From Cyclobacterium sp. SYSU L10401 (GTDB lineage Bacteria > Bacteroidota > Bacteroidia > Cytophagales > Cyclobacteriaceae): a stretch of 64,000 bases of DNA. The notes under the pieces are model-generated. The model was not told the origin of the DNA. It was given only the letters and a program-made list of their open reading frames with translations, and ran no database searches. Location: the NCBI RefSeq assembly GCF_010993705.1, contig NZ_WOFO01000001.1, forward strand, positions 384,001 to 448,000, read 5' to 3'. Position numbers and translations under genes: made by a program. This document shows, piece by piece, positions 8,379-16,245 of the stretch. Numbering within the stretch: position 1 is the first letter of the stretch; each line of letters starts with the position of its first letter.

Positions 8379-9316
8379 TCAAAGAACTTGGACAGCTGAA
8401 AATCGTGGATTTGAGAAGTGTATGGGGGCATGAAGCACTACACTTTACAAGATGGCTAGCTCGAGAAGAAAACATCAATATTTTGGCTGATGAATTAGGG
8501 GTGGAGGTTGAAAATTTAAAACCAGAAGAATCTGCCGGAAGATATTCGGTGGATATTTTAGCTGACGAGGTAAATACTAAAAGAAAGGTGATCATCGAAA
8601 ACCAATTGGAGTCAACGGATCACAAGCACCTTGGGCAACTATTGACGTATGCTTCTGCTCATGAAGCAAGTATCATTATTTGGGTGGTGAAGGATTATAC
8701 AGAGGAGCATAAGCAAGCCATTGATTGGTTTAATAGACATATGCCAGAGGATATTTCGTTCTTTTTGGTTAAAATTGAGCTTTGGCAAATTGGCCATTCA
8801 GTTCCGGCACCAAAGTTCAATATTATTTGTCAGCCTAACGCTTGGGCTAAAACCATAAAAAAAGCTGCCAACCAAGAGAAAGGAAGTCCCTCAGATTTGA
8901 AATTGTTACAACAACGTTTTTGGCAGTCGTTGAAAGAGTATGTAAATGATAAGCCAGAAAAAAACAATGTTAATTATGGTAGAACTCCCAGACCTCAACA
9001 CTGGTATGACATTAGTTTTGGCACATCAAAGGCAAACCTGGCTTTGACATTTAATTCTCGATCAAGTCAAATTGGCTGTGAACTTTACATTAAAAGTGAT
9101 GAGGACATGTTCAACAAAATCCTTCTTGATAAGGAAAAAGTGCAATCAGAATTAGGATCGGATCTTGAATTCCAAGATTTACCGGACAGTATGGCTTTTC
9201 GAATAATAAAAACGCATGAATGCGACTTATTTGATGAAAATAAGTGGAACGAATACTTTGAGTGGTTAAACACTCAAGCAGCCAAATTTCAAAAAACGTT
9301 TAAAAAATATTTTTAA
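8375..9316 (+). CDS. DUF4268-like PD-(D/E)xK nuclease-type protein inside the hsd operon
   Basis: 313 aa. The N-terminal half has a PD-(D/E)xK-like core: GRYSVDILADE (about 53-63), then VIIENQLESTDHKHLGQLL (about 72-90), where E-x-Q replaces E-x-K, as in some DUF4268-type proteins. The C-terminal half resembles DUF4268 (YDISFGTSKANLALTF..). It lies between hsdR and hsdM with 4-bp and 1-bp overlaps, so it is co-translated with them. The position suggests an accessory nuclease or modulator of the type I system; its substrate is unknown. Confidence 0.8.
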   Translation: MIKELGQLKIVDLRSVWGHEALHFTRWLAREENINILADELGVEVENLKPEESAGRYSVDILADEVNTKRKVIIENQLESTDHKHLGQLLTYASAHEASIIIWVVKDYTEEHKQAIDWFNRHMPEDISFFLVKIELWQIGHSVPAPKFNIICQPNAWAKTIKKAANQEKGSPSDLKLLQQRFWQSLKEYVNDKPEKNNVNYGRTPRPQHWYDISFGTSKANLALTFNSRSSQIGCELYIKSDEDMFNKILLDKEKVQSELGSDLEFQDLPDSMAFRIIKTHECDLFDENKWNEYFEWLNTQAAKFQKTFKKYF

Positions 9317-10752
9317 TGGCAAACCTCAAAGGAATCATAGACAGCATCCGCAAAATCATGTGGCAAGACACCGGATTGAACGGTGATGCACAACGCATTG
9401 AACAGTTGGGATGGATGCTGTTTCTCAAAATATTCTCCGACAAAGACAAAGAACTGGAAGTACTCAATGACGAATACGTAAGCCCAATTCCTGATGAACT
9501 GCATTGGGAAGCCTGGGCAGGTGATGATGAAGGCATGACGGGTGACGAGCTGCAACAGTTCGTTGACCAAAAGTTATTCCCCACACTCAAAAACCTAAAG
9601 GTGGGCATGAGTGATGATTTAGCCAATAAAAGGGCGTTGATTGTGCGTGAAGTGTTCGAAGGCAACAACAACTACATGAAAAGTGGCATCAATATCCGCA
9701 AGGTATTGAACAAGCTCAACGAGATTGACTTCAACATTGCCAAAGACCGCCATGCTTTTGGCGAACTCTACGAAACCATTTTGAAAGAACTGCAAAGTGC
9801 GGGTAAAAGTGGGGAGTTCTACACGCCCAGAGCCATTACTGAGTTTATCTGCGAAATGATCAATCCACAATTGGGTGAAAAGATTTTGGACCCAAGTTGT
9901 GGAACGGGCGGTTATTTAACGGCTGCCATTGAGCATTTGAAAACCCAGGCCAACAGCATAGAAGAACGGGAAAGCATTGCCAAAAACATCATTGGTTGGG
10001 AATACAAACCGCTTCCGTATTTGTTGGCAACCACCAACCTGATTTTGCACGACATGGAAGTGCCCAACATCAGCTTCCGTGACAGTTTGGACCAGCCGCT
10101 GAGCAACTACACCGAGAAAAACCGGGTGAATGCCATTTTGGCGAACCCGCCTTTTGGAGGCATTGTAAGCAATAACAACGAAAACAACTTTCCGCAGAAC
10201 TTCCGGACCAAGGAAAGTGCCGACCTCTTTTTGGTCTTAATGATTCACTTGCTGAAAAATGGCGGGCGGGCAGGTATTGTATTGCCGGACGGCTCCCTGA
10301 CCGGTGATGGCGTAAAGCAACGGGTTCGTCAACGACTCCTGGAAGAATGCAACCTGCACACCATTATCCGCTTGCCCAACTCCGTGTTTCAGCCATATGC
10401 CACGGTAGCCACCAACCTCTTGTTTTTTACCAAAGGCACGCCCACCAAAGAAGTGTGGTACTACGAACACCGCCTGCCCGAAGGACAAAAAGCCTACAAC
10501 AAAACCCGACCTCTGCAGCTCAAAGAGTTTGACCCCATCAAAGCCTGGTGGAACGACCGCAGGGAAAGCGAGCGAAGCTGGAAAGTGGACATCCAAACCA
10601 TCATTGACCGCAACTATGACTTGGACATTAAAAACCCCACCCAAAAAGAAGAAATTATTGAGCATTCGAGTTCAGAATTGATGACCATGTTAGATGGTTC
10701 TTTTGATAAGAGCCATGAATTACTCAACCAAATAAGAGCAGCCGTACAATGA
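9316..10752 (+). CDS. hsdM: Type I DNA methyltransferase subunit
   Basis: 478 aa. An HsdM N-terminal helical domain (about 1-140) is followed by a gamma-class N6-adenine methyltransferase domain with the SAM motif DPSCGTGGYL (about 190-200) and catalytic NPPFGG (about 276-281). It methylates adenine in the bipartite target defined by HsdS and also forms part of the restriction complex. Its ATG shares one base with the previous stop, and its stop overlaps hsdS (ATGA). Confidence 0.96.
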   Translation: MANLKGIIDSIRKIMWQDTGLNGDAQRIEQLGWMLFLKIFSDKDKELEVLNDEYVSPIPDELHWEAWAGDDEGMTGDELQQFVDQKLFPTLKNLKVGMSDDLANKRALIVREVFEGNNNYMKSGINIRKVLNKLNEIDFNIAKDRHAFGELYETILKELQSAGKSGEFYTPRAITEFICEMINPQLGEKILDPSCGTGGYLTAAIEHLKTQANSIEERESIAKNIIGWEYKPLPYLLATTNLILHDMEVPNISFRDSLDQPLSNYTEKNRVNAILANPPFGGIVSNNNENNFPQNFRTKESADLFLVLMIHLLKNGGRAGIVLPDGSLTGDGVKQRVRQRLLEECNLHTIIRLPNSVFQPYATVATNLLFFTKGTPTKEVWYYEHRLPEGQKAYNKTRPLQLKEFDPIKAWWNDRRESERSWKVDIQTIIDRNYDLDIKNPTQKEEIIEHSSSELMTMLDGSFDKSHELLNQIRAAVQ

Positions 10753-12080
10753 GTTGGGCGAAAAAAACAATCGGAGAACTGTGCCTAATAGAAAAAGGCA
10801 AAATCGGAATTCAAAAGGCAACTCCCGGAGAATTCCCTCTTGTGGTTACAGCAGAAGAAAGATTGTCCCATAACGAGTATCATTTTGAAGGACATGCGGT
10901 GGTGATTCCTTTGGTTTCTTCAACAGGTCACGGACATAGAAGTCTAAAGAGGATTCATTTTCAATCGGGGAAGTTTGCCGTAGGCAATATTCTTTGCGTT
11001 GTAATGCCGAATGACGAAAACATTCTTAGAGCTGACTACCTATACAGATTTCTTGACCTAAATAGAGAAAAGGAATTGGTTGGCCGTATGAGAGGTATGG
11101 CAAATGTGACTTTGCCAATGAAAGAAATTGCTCAGATTGAAATTCCTGTACCTCCCGTTGAAGCTCAAATTGACTTTGTAGAACAGTATTCAACATTAGA
11201 AGAAAAAAGTAATGATTTGGGAGTAGAACTCACCCACCAACTAGATTTAGTAAAGCAACTCCGCCAGGCCTTTTTGCGGGAAGCCATGCAGGGGAAATTG
11301 GTGCCACAAGACCCGAATGATGAACCTGCTTCAGTGCTACTTGAGAAAATCAAAGCCGAGAAAGTCCTTCGGCAAGCTCAGGGCACGTTGAAAAAACAAA
11401 AACCAATGCCAACCATCACCGAAGAGGAAATTCCTTTTGAAATTCCCGATAATTGGGTTTGGTGTAGGTTGGGGGAATTGTGCAACACTATCACGAAGGG
11501 TTCATCACCCAAATGGCAAGGAGTCAATTACGTTGACACCTATGAAAAAGGCATTCTTTTCATTACAAGCAAAAATGTTGACTCATTTAAAATTGATTTG
11601 TCTGATTCTTCATATGTGGAAGCAAAGTTCAATGAAATAGAACCAAGGTCAATGCTAAAAAAAGGGGATTTACTCACAAACATTGTTGGAGCGTCAATTG
11701 GACGTACAGCACTCTTTGATTTGGACCTTGTCGCAAACATTAATCAAGCTGTTTGCATACTACGAATTGAGCATGAATATGTTGACAAGCCTTACTTGTT
11801 GAACTTGATGAATTCTGAATTTGTGATAAACCTGATGTTGGAAATGCAATTTGCTCCCGGTCGTGCAAATTTGAGTATGTCGAATCTTGCAAATTTTCCT
11901 ATCCTACTTCCCCCACTCTCCGAACAACAACGCATAGTCGCCAAGTTGGATGAGTTGATGCAGTATTGTGATGAGTTGGAGATGAGTATCAAAGAAAGTC
12001 AGCAGCAGAATGAGTTGCTTTTGCAGCAGGTGTTACGGGAGGCGTTGGAGCCGGAGGAAAAGGAGGTTGAAAAGGTTTAG
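10749..12080 (+). CDS. hsdS: Type I specificity subunit
   Basis: 443 aa with two target-recognition domains (about 1-140 and 235-385), each followed by a conserved helical spacer: LDLVKQLRQAFLREAMQGKL in the middle and SEQQRIVAKLDELMQYCDEL at the C-terminus. The two halves set a bipartite recognition sequence. Both TRDs look complete with no frameshift, so the system is probably active. A 2-bp gap separates it from the next gene. Confidence 0.95.
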   Translation: MSWAKKTIGELCLIEKGKIGIQKATPGEFPLVVTAEERLSHNEYHFEGHAVVIPLVSSTGHGHRSLKRIHFQSGKFAVGNILCVVMPNDENILRADYLYRFLDLNREKELVGRMRGMANVTLPMKEIAQIEIPVPPVEAQIDFVEQYSTLEEKSNDLGVELTHQLDLVKQLRQAFLREAMQGKLVPQDPNDEPASVLLEKIKAEKVLRQAQGTLKKQKPMPTITEEEIPFEIPDNWVWCRLGELCNTITKGSSPKWQGVNYVDTYEKGILFITSKNVDSFKIDLSDSSYVEAKFNEIEPRSMLKKGDLLTNIVGASIGRTALFDLDLVANINQAVCILRIEHEYVDKPYLLNLMNSEFVINLMLEMQFAPGRANLSMSNLANFPILLPPLSEQQRIVAKLDELMQYCDELEMSIKESQQQNELLLQQVLREALEPEEKEVEKV

Positions 12081-12082
12081 GT

Positions 12083-13111
12083 ATGAAAAAACTTTACTCA
12101 ACACCTGAATATAAAAAACGCAATACCAAACGGGCAAAAGACCGTTTGAAGCAACAACTATTGAGTAAAGAAAAGGCTAAGGCAAAAAGACGAGCAACAG
12201 ATGGAGTGCCTATTGCCGTGCAAAGAGAGCGTAGGGTTATCAGTAAGTTCGAGAGTTTACCTGCACCTCCAAACTTTTCATTTGTAGAAAATACAGTTGC
12301 CGTTCTAGCATATTTGGAAAGAATTCAAGATAAAATCAAACAAAGAATACCAATCCTGATTAACCTAAAAGACATTACCAATCTTACCAATGACGCAATT
12401 GTATTGTTGCTTGCGATTGTAAAAAACCCAACGATTACAAACGGAGTACCCATTAAAGGGAACTATCCCAGAGATGAAGAATTAAGAAAAATTTTTCAGG
12501 AAAGCGGAGTTTTTGGTGCTAATGGAAATGATGGTGAGCATAAAAACTACATTCTCACAAGACAGAACAAAAAAGCCGAAGGCGGTATTGCCAACGAATT
12601 AATAAAAAGAGCAACCTTAATCGTATTTGGTCAAGAAGCTAGATGTCCTGGAGTTTACCGTGCTCTAATGGAAAGTATGGCAAACACCTGTTATCATGCA
12701 AAACCCGCACAGATCGGTCATGAAACTTGGTGGTTAACAGTTTATCACGAAAGAGCATTGAACAAAGTCTCTTTTGCTTTCATTGATATGGGCGTTGGAA
12801 TATTCAAATCATCGAAAATGAGTGGTTTTAGAAATCAACTATCGACATTTTTTGGCATTACTGATAATCGAGATGTACTTAAAGAAATTATAAATGGCCG
12901 TAAAATGTCAAGCACAAAAATCCCATACAGGGGAAAAGGATTACCTAATATTTACAAAGGCTTGGAGCGGAACTATTACAGCAATTTAAAAATCATTTCG
13001 AATGATGTAAAAGCAGACTTGAGTGCAGACAAATTTGAAAAACTATCAAAAGAATTTAGCGGAACGTTCCTTTATTGGGAATTAAACAATACAAACAGAT
13101 GGACAAGCTAA
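12083..13111 (+). CDS. GHKL-type ATPase coupled to the hsd operon
   Basis: 342 aa. The N-terminal 60 residues are Lys/Arg-rich. The C-terminal half shows a Bergerat ATP-binding fold: N-box in ALMESMANTCYHAKP (about 195-207), the D-x-G-x-G box in FIDMGVGIF (about 232-240) and RGKGLPNIYK (about 283-292). There is no phospho-acceptor His domain, so it resembles anti-sigma or partner-switching kinases rather than a sensor kinase. Its end overlaps the STAS-like gene by 13 bp. Known families: GHKL kinases that act on STAS-domain partners. Confidence 0.8.
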   Translation: MKKLYSTPEYKKRNTKRAKDRLKQQLLSKEKAKAKRRATDGVPIAVQRERRVISKFESLPAPPNFSFVENTVAVLAYLERIQDKIKQRIPILINLKDITNLTNDAIVLLLAIVKNPTITNGVPIKGNYPRDEELRKIFQESGVFGANGNDGEHKNYILTRQNKKAEGGIANELIKRATLIVFGQEARCPGVYRALMESMANTCYHAKPAQIGHETWWLTVYHERALNKVSFAFIDMGVGIFKSSKMSGFRNQLSTFFGITDNRDVLKEIINGRKMSSTKIPYRGKGLPNIYKGLERNYYSNLKIISNDVKADLSADKFEKLSKEFSGTFLYWELNNTNRWTS

Positions 13112-13431
13112 TTATTAAAATCGCAGACGACTATACCACCATTCCGGGTGTACGTGAGGAAATCGAAGGAGATTTCCCTGGAGAGGAGTTCTTAGAAAAG
13201 ATTCTTCTTCCAAAATTCAAACAAGCCCTTTCTGAAAAGAAGAAATTGCTTATTGATTTAGATGGCACTGCTGGTTATGCCACTTCCTTTCTTGAAGCTG
13301 CTTTTGGTGGACTTGCAAGGGAATACAATGATTCAAAAATCGTATTGGCCAATTTAGAGTTCAAATCGGATGAGGATCCTTTCTTGGAAGATGATATAGC
13401 CGAATACATAAAAGAAGCCAACGACAAATGA
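13099..13431 (+). CDS. STAS-like (DUF4325-type) protein
   Basis: 110 aa from the ATG at 13099; a longer reading would need a TTG at 13075. The pattern KKLLIDLDGTAGYATSFLEAAFGGLARE is typical of STAS-like DUF4325 proteins, which in partner-switch systems are the substrate of a GHKL kinase. The start lies inside the ATPase gene and the stop overlaps the next start (ATGA), so all three products are coupled. Likely binds or is phosphorylated by the upstream ATPase. Confidence 0.8.
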   Translation: MDKLIIKIADDYTTIPGVREEIEGDFPGEEFLEKILLPKFKQALSEKKKLLIDLDGTAGYATSFLEAAFGGLAREYNDSKIVLANLEFKSDEDPFLEDDIAEYIKEANDK

Positions 13432-14000
13432 TAAGATACTTTATTGGAGGTATTTTGGTAATTGTAGGCGTTGTAATCGGAATGGGATTGCAGCATTATT
13501 ACCCTCTCTTTTCATTTGAGGAACAAATTGACATTGTTAGTTTAGCAACATTGGTGGTTACAATTTTCTTGGCCGTATACATTCCAGTCTTTCTTGAGCG
13601 CAACATGCATAACAAAAGAAGTGAAAAGGATGTGATTATACGCAAGATTGAAGGGTTGCAAGCTACAATTCGGACTGTCAATCATACTGTTGCTGAGTGC
13701 GTTCAGAAACAGGCTGTTTCTACGGCAAATACCTACCGACTTATTAGCTTGTTCACAGCCATTTCAAATGAACTGGATACGATAATTACGTTATCAGAAC
13801 ATTGTGGTAAGAACAAATTCAAAGATGACTTTGATGAAATCAAAAAATGTCGATTCCAATATCGAAAAATGGTAACAGGTGGTGACTTTCAGAAAAAAGG
13901 TTTTAAATACACAATACTTGACAAAAAGGAGGAAGAGAAAATTTATCACAAGTTTGACAAAGCATTATGTGTACTAATTTTTAATATAAATGGATTATAG
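13428..14000 (+). CDS. Membrane protein, last gene of the hsd operon
   Basis: 190 aa with two N-terminal transmembrane helices (about 3-22 and 37-56), then about 130 residues of mainly helical, probably cytoplasmic sequence. No family recognised. It overlaps the STAS-like gene by 4 bp. In a defence setting a small two-helix protein downstream of a signalling ATPase/STAS pair could be the effector, but that is inference from layout only. Confidence 0.7.
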   Translation: MIRYFIGGILVIVGVVIGMGLQHYYPLFSFEEQIDIVSLATLVVTIFLAVYIPVFLERNMHNKRSEKDVIIRKIEGLQATIRTVNHTVAECVQKQAVSTANTYRLISLFTAISNELDTIITLSEHCGKNKFKDDFDEIKKCRFQYRKMVTGGDFQKKGFKYTILDKKEEEKIYHKFDKALCVLIFNINGL

Positions 14001-14213
14001 CAATGTAAAACTTAAATGGATCTTACAGATAGTACATTCAAAACCACCGAAATAAGATGTCAGTACGATAGCTGGTAGATGGAAAATAAAATTTAGACTA
14101 AAATTTAAGGTGGAATCGGTAATCTATACTTTTGGGTCCTTTCACTTTCCCGCCAGTCACTTATTATTCTCCCTGTTTTTTCTTAAATTTAGAGGGGATA
14201 ATGATACGTTGAA

Positions 14214-14663
14214 ATGAAAAAAGTATTTGACATAGGGGGCAGGGAGGTACGCCTCACCGAAAAGGAATTCCGTTTTGCAGAGCATTACCTTTGTTCATTC
14301 AATGCTGCGGAAGCAGCCAAGGAGGCAGGTTACAGCATGAATTGCGCACGGCAGCAAGGCCATGAAAACCTGACAAAACCTTACATCAAAGAATACCTTC
14401 AGTACCGCGCTAAGCCTCATTTGGAAAGCCTGGAGGTCACCCAGAGAAGAATGATTAAAGAATTGGCCACCATTGCATTTTCCAACATGGGTGATTTTTT
14501 AAATCCGGATTGGTCGCTCAAAGACCTGAAACAATTAGATTCCGAAAAAACAGGAGCCATTAAAACAGTTCAAAACCAAGCGAATGGATTTGGTCTCCAA
14601 TTGTACGATAAAATTAGAGCTTTGGAAATGCTTTTGGGATTGGTTACGAATGATGAAGCCTAA
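14214..14663 (+). CDS. Terminase small subunit family
   Basis: 149 aa. Matches the Terminase_2 small-subunit pattern: LTEKEFRFAEHYLCSFNAAEAAKEAGYSM as an N-terminal HTH, a middle helix region (TQRRMIKELATIAFSNMGDFL) and the closing LYDKIRALEMLLGL. Small terminases recognise pac/cos DNA and hand it to the large subunit. No large subunit is present, so in this element it may redirect a helper phage's packaging motor, as described for SaPI-type satellites. It starts 213 bp after the defence operon. Confidence 0.8.
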   Translation: MKKVFDIGGREVRLTEKEFRFAEHYLCSFNAAEAAKEAGYSMNCARQQGHENLTKPYIKEYLQYRAKPHLESLEVTQRRMIKELATIAFSNMGDFLNPDWSLKDLKQLDSEKTGAIKTVQNQANGFGLQLYDKIRALEMLLGLVTNDEA

Positions 14664-14746
14664 CCCATTAAACGCATCAGGTTTAAAACACCTGTTCAAA
14701 TAGCTTCTTTTTGATTTAATTTCGAAAAACTGATAATCAGTAAACA

Positions 14747-15520
14747 ATGTGGGAAAACTATATAAATGAAATCAATGCCACCCTTGTAAGGTTTTTCAAC
14801 AAGGATTCACCAGATCTCCCCACTTATTACGATATTCAGGAATTGGTTGCCATAGGAAAAGACTCCGGTGAAAGGTCACTGATTTTATCGCATTTAAGTT
14901 TTGCTTTAGATGATTTAAAAGCAAATTGGTTTGAATATTTTGATCCGGAACATTGGGACAAATCTGAAAATTATGATTGGGTCGAAACGGAGTTTTTAGG
15001 CCATTTTGATTTATTTAATAACCTTGACGCTTTGTTTGAGGATGTAAAAAAAATTGGCAGCCCACTGAATTTTGAAATGTACATCGATCGGTATTGTCGC
15101 AATCCAGAAGAGAACCAAAACTTAAATCGTGATGATTTAATCCCTCCTAATGATAATAAATTCAATACAATGCCCATTGAAGATGTTAGAAGTTTCTTTA
15201 AAGTGTTGATCACAAAAAAGAATCGGGATGGGAAATTCTGGATGAATGAATCAGAATTCGAAACCTTTATTAAGAGATCCTTTGGTCTTCAAAAAAATTT
15301 AGATAAGCCGATAATCAATATTGGTCGTATGGGTAAATATGCTCTGGTAAAATTATTTTGGAAGTATTATGACCTATGCCAAAAAGAAGACATTGCTCCC
15401 AATAGACTTCGGAAACCTTACCTTGAATTATTGAAAAATGCCTTCGATACTAAGAAATTTGATGATTTGAGAATCGATAATTTCAAGAAATCTAGGAGTG
15501 ATTATGATTGGGGTTTGTAA
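14747..15520 (+). CDS. Hypothetical protein of the satellite backbone
   Basis: 257 aa, rich in Asp, Asn and aromatic residues, with no membrane segment or signal. I do not recognise a domain. The C-terminal third (GRMGKYALVKLFWKYYDLCQ and onward) looks helical. It lies between the terminase small subunit and the HTH gene in the same orientation, which suggests a replication, regulation or packaging accessory. Confidence 0.65.
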   Translation: MWENYINEINATLVRFFNKDSPDLPTYYDIQELVAIGKDSGERSLILSHLSFALDDLKANWFEYFDPEHWDKSENYDWVETEFLGHFDLFNNLDALFEDVKKIGSPLNFEMYIDRYCRNPEENQNLNRDDLIPPNDNKFNTMPIEDVRSFFKVLITKKNRDGKFWMNESEFETFIKRSFGLQKNLDKPIINIGRMGKYALVKLFWKYYDLCQKEDIAPNRLRKPYLELLKNAFDTKKFDDLRIDNFKKSRSDYDWGL

Positions 15521-15548
15521 TTTGATTATCAATTTCAATATTTTTTTT

Positions 15549-15582
15549 TACCCTATTTACCTTTGTTTTTACCCTATTTACC
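15549..15582. repeat. Two 13-bp direct repeats before the HTH gene
   Basis: TACCCTATTTACC occurs at 15549-15561 and 15570-15582, a 21-bp period (two helical turns). They sit 63 bp upstream of the excisionase-type HTH gene and before the helicase/primase genes, so they could be an operator or iterons of a replication origin. Confidence 0.45.
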
Positions 15583-15644
15583 CTGAGCTAAAATCCATTT
15601 TTTAACCCCACTAAATTTGTTCCAACAACTTAAATCAATAAGTA

Positions 15645-15989
15645 ATGGAACAAAATCAAATCAACTTCGAATCGCTACCTAAAGCGGTGGCCTCTCTGTT
15701 TGAAGAGGTAAAACAAATCAAATCCCTAATTTTGGAATCGGTCGCCACCGACACTGGAGACAGGCTAATGACCATCCAGGAAACAGCTGAATTTCTGCAT
15801 GTAAAAAAACAAACGCTTTACGCTTATGTGTCAAAAGGAGTGATACCCCACCATAAACGAGCGGGGCGGTTGTACTTTTCTAAAAATGACCTGATCCAAT
15901 GGATTAAAAAGGGCAACAAACGGTCCTTTGATGTGGAGGAGGAAGCAAAAAAAATCATTTCCAAAAGGAAAGGAGGAAGTCATGGATAG
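15645..15989 (+). CDS. Excisionase-type helix-turn-helix protein
   Basis: 114 aa. Residues about 1-35 look helical; 40-95 form a MerR-like winged HTH of the excisionase/AlpA type: MTIQETAEFLHVKKQTLYAYVSKG then IPHHKRAGRLYFSKNDLIQWI. In Bacteroidota islands such proteins assist excision or switch on replication genes. It stands at the head of the replication cluster, just after two direct repeats that may be its binding sites. Confidence 0.85.
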   Translation: MEQNQINFESLPKAVASLFEEVKQIKSLILESVATDTGDRLMTIQETAEFLHVKKQTLYAYVSKGVIPHHKRAGRLYFSKNDLIQWIKKGNKRSFDVEEEAKKIISKRKGGSHG

Positions 15990-16245
15990 GGAACCAAAAA
16001 CTTCCTCCTTAATTGTCAAAGCTACTCGACGGGATAAAGATACGCATTTTAGCGGCCTAATGGAAAAAATACCATGGGTAATTTCTCTGCCTATACAGCC
16101 TATAACCTTCAATCAATTTATGGAATTAATGGCCTTGATAGGTATGGTTTTTTGCCTGCAAACCTTCATGGATTGGGCCTATCCATATATCCAGAAAATG
16201 TTCATTTACATTAAAAAGCTACTTCGACATGACAACGATAAATAA
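15982..16245 (+). CDS. Small single-pass membrane protein
   Basis: 87 aa from the ATG at 15982, chosen because AGGAGGAAG lies just upstream and the start overlaps the HTH gene's stop; a longer frame opens at 15928 but lies within that gene. One hydrophobic helix at about 45-65 (FMELMALIGMVFCLQTFMDW). The 3' end overlaps the helicase gene by 17 bp. Function unknown. Confidence 0.55.
   Translation: MDREPKTSSLIVKATRRDKDTHFSGLMEKIPWVISLPIQPITFNQFMELMALIGMVFCLQTFMDWAYPYIQKMFIYIKKLLRHDNDK

Noticed and set aside
12083-13431. Ordinary two-component system
   Set aside because: There is no His phosphoacceptor domain and no receiver domain; the pair fits a GHKL/STAS partner switch better.
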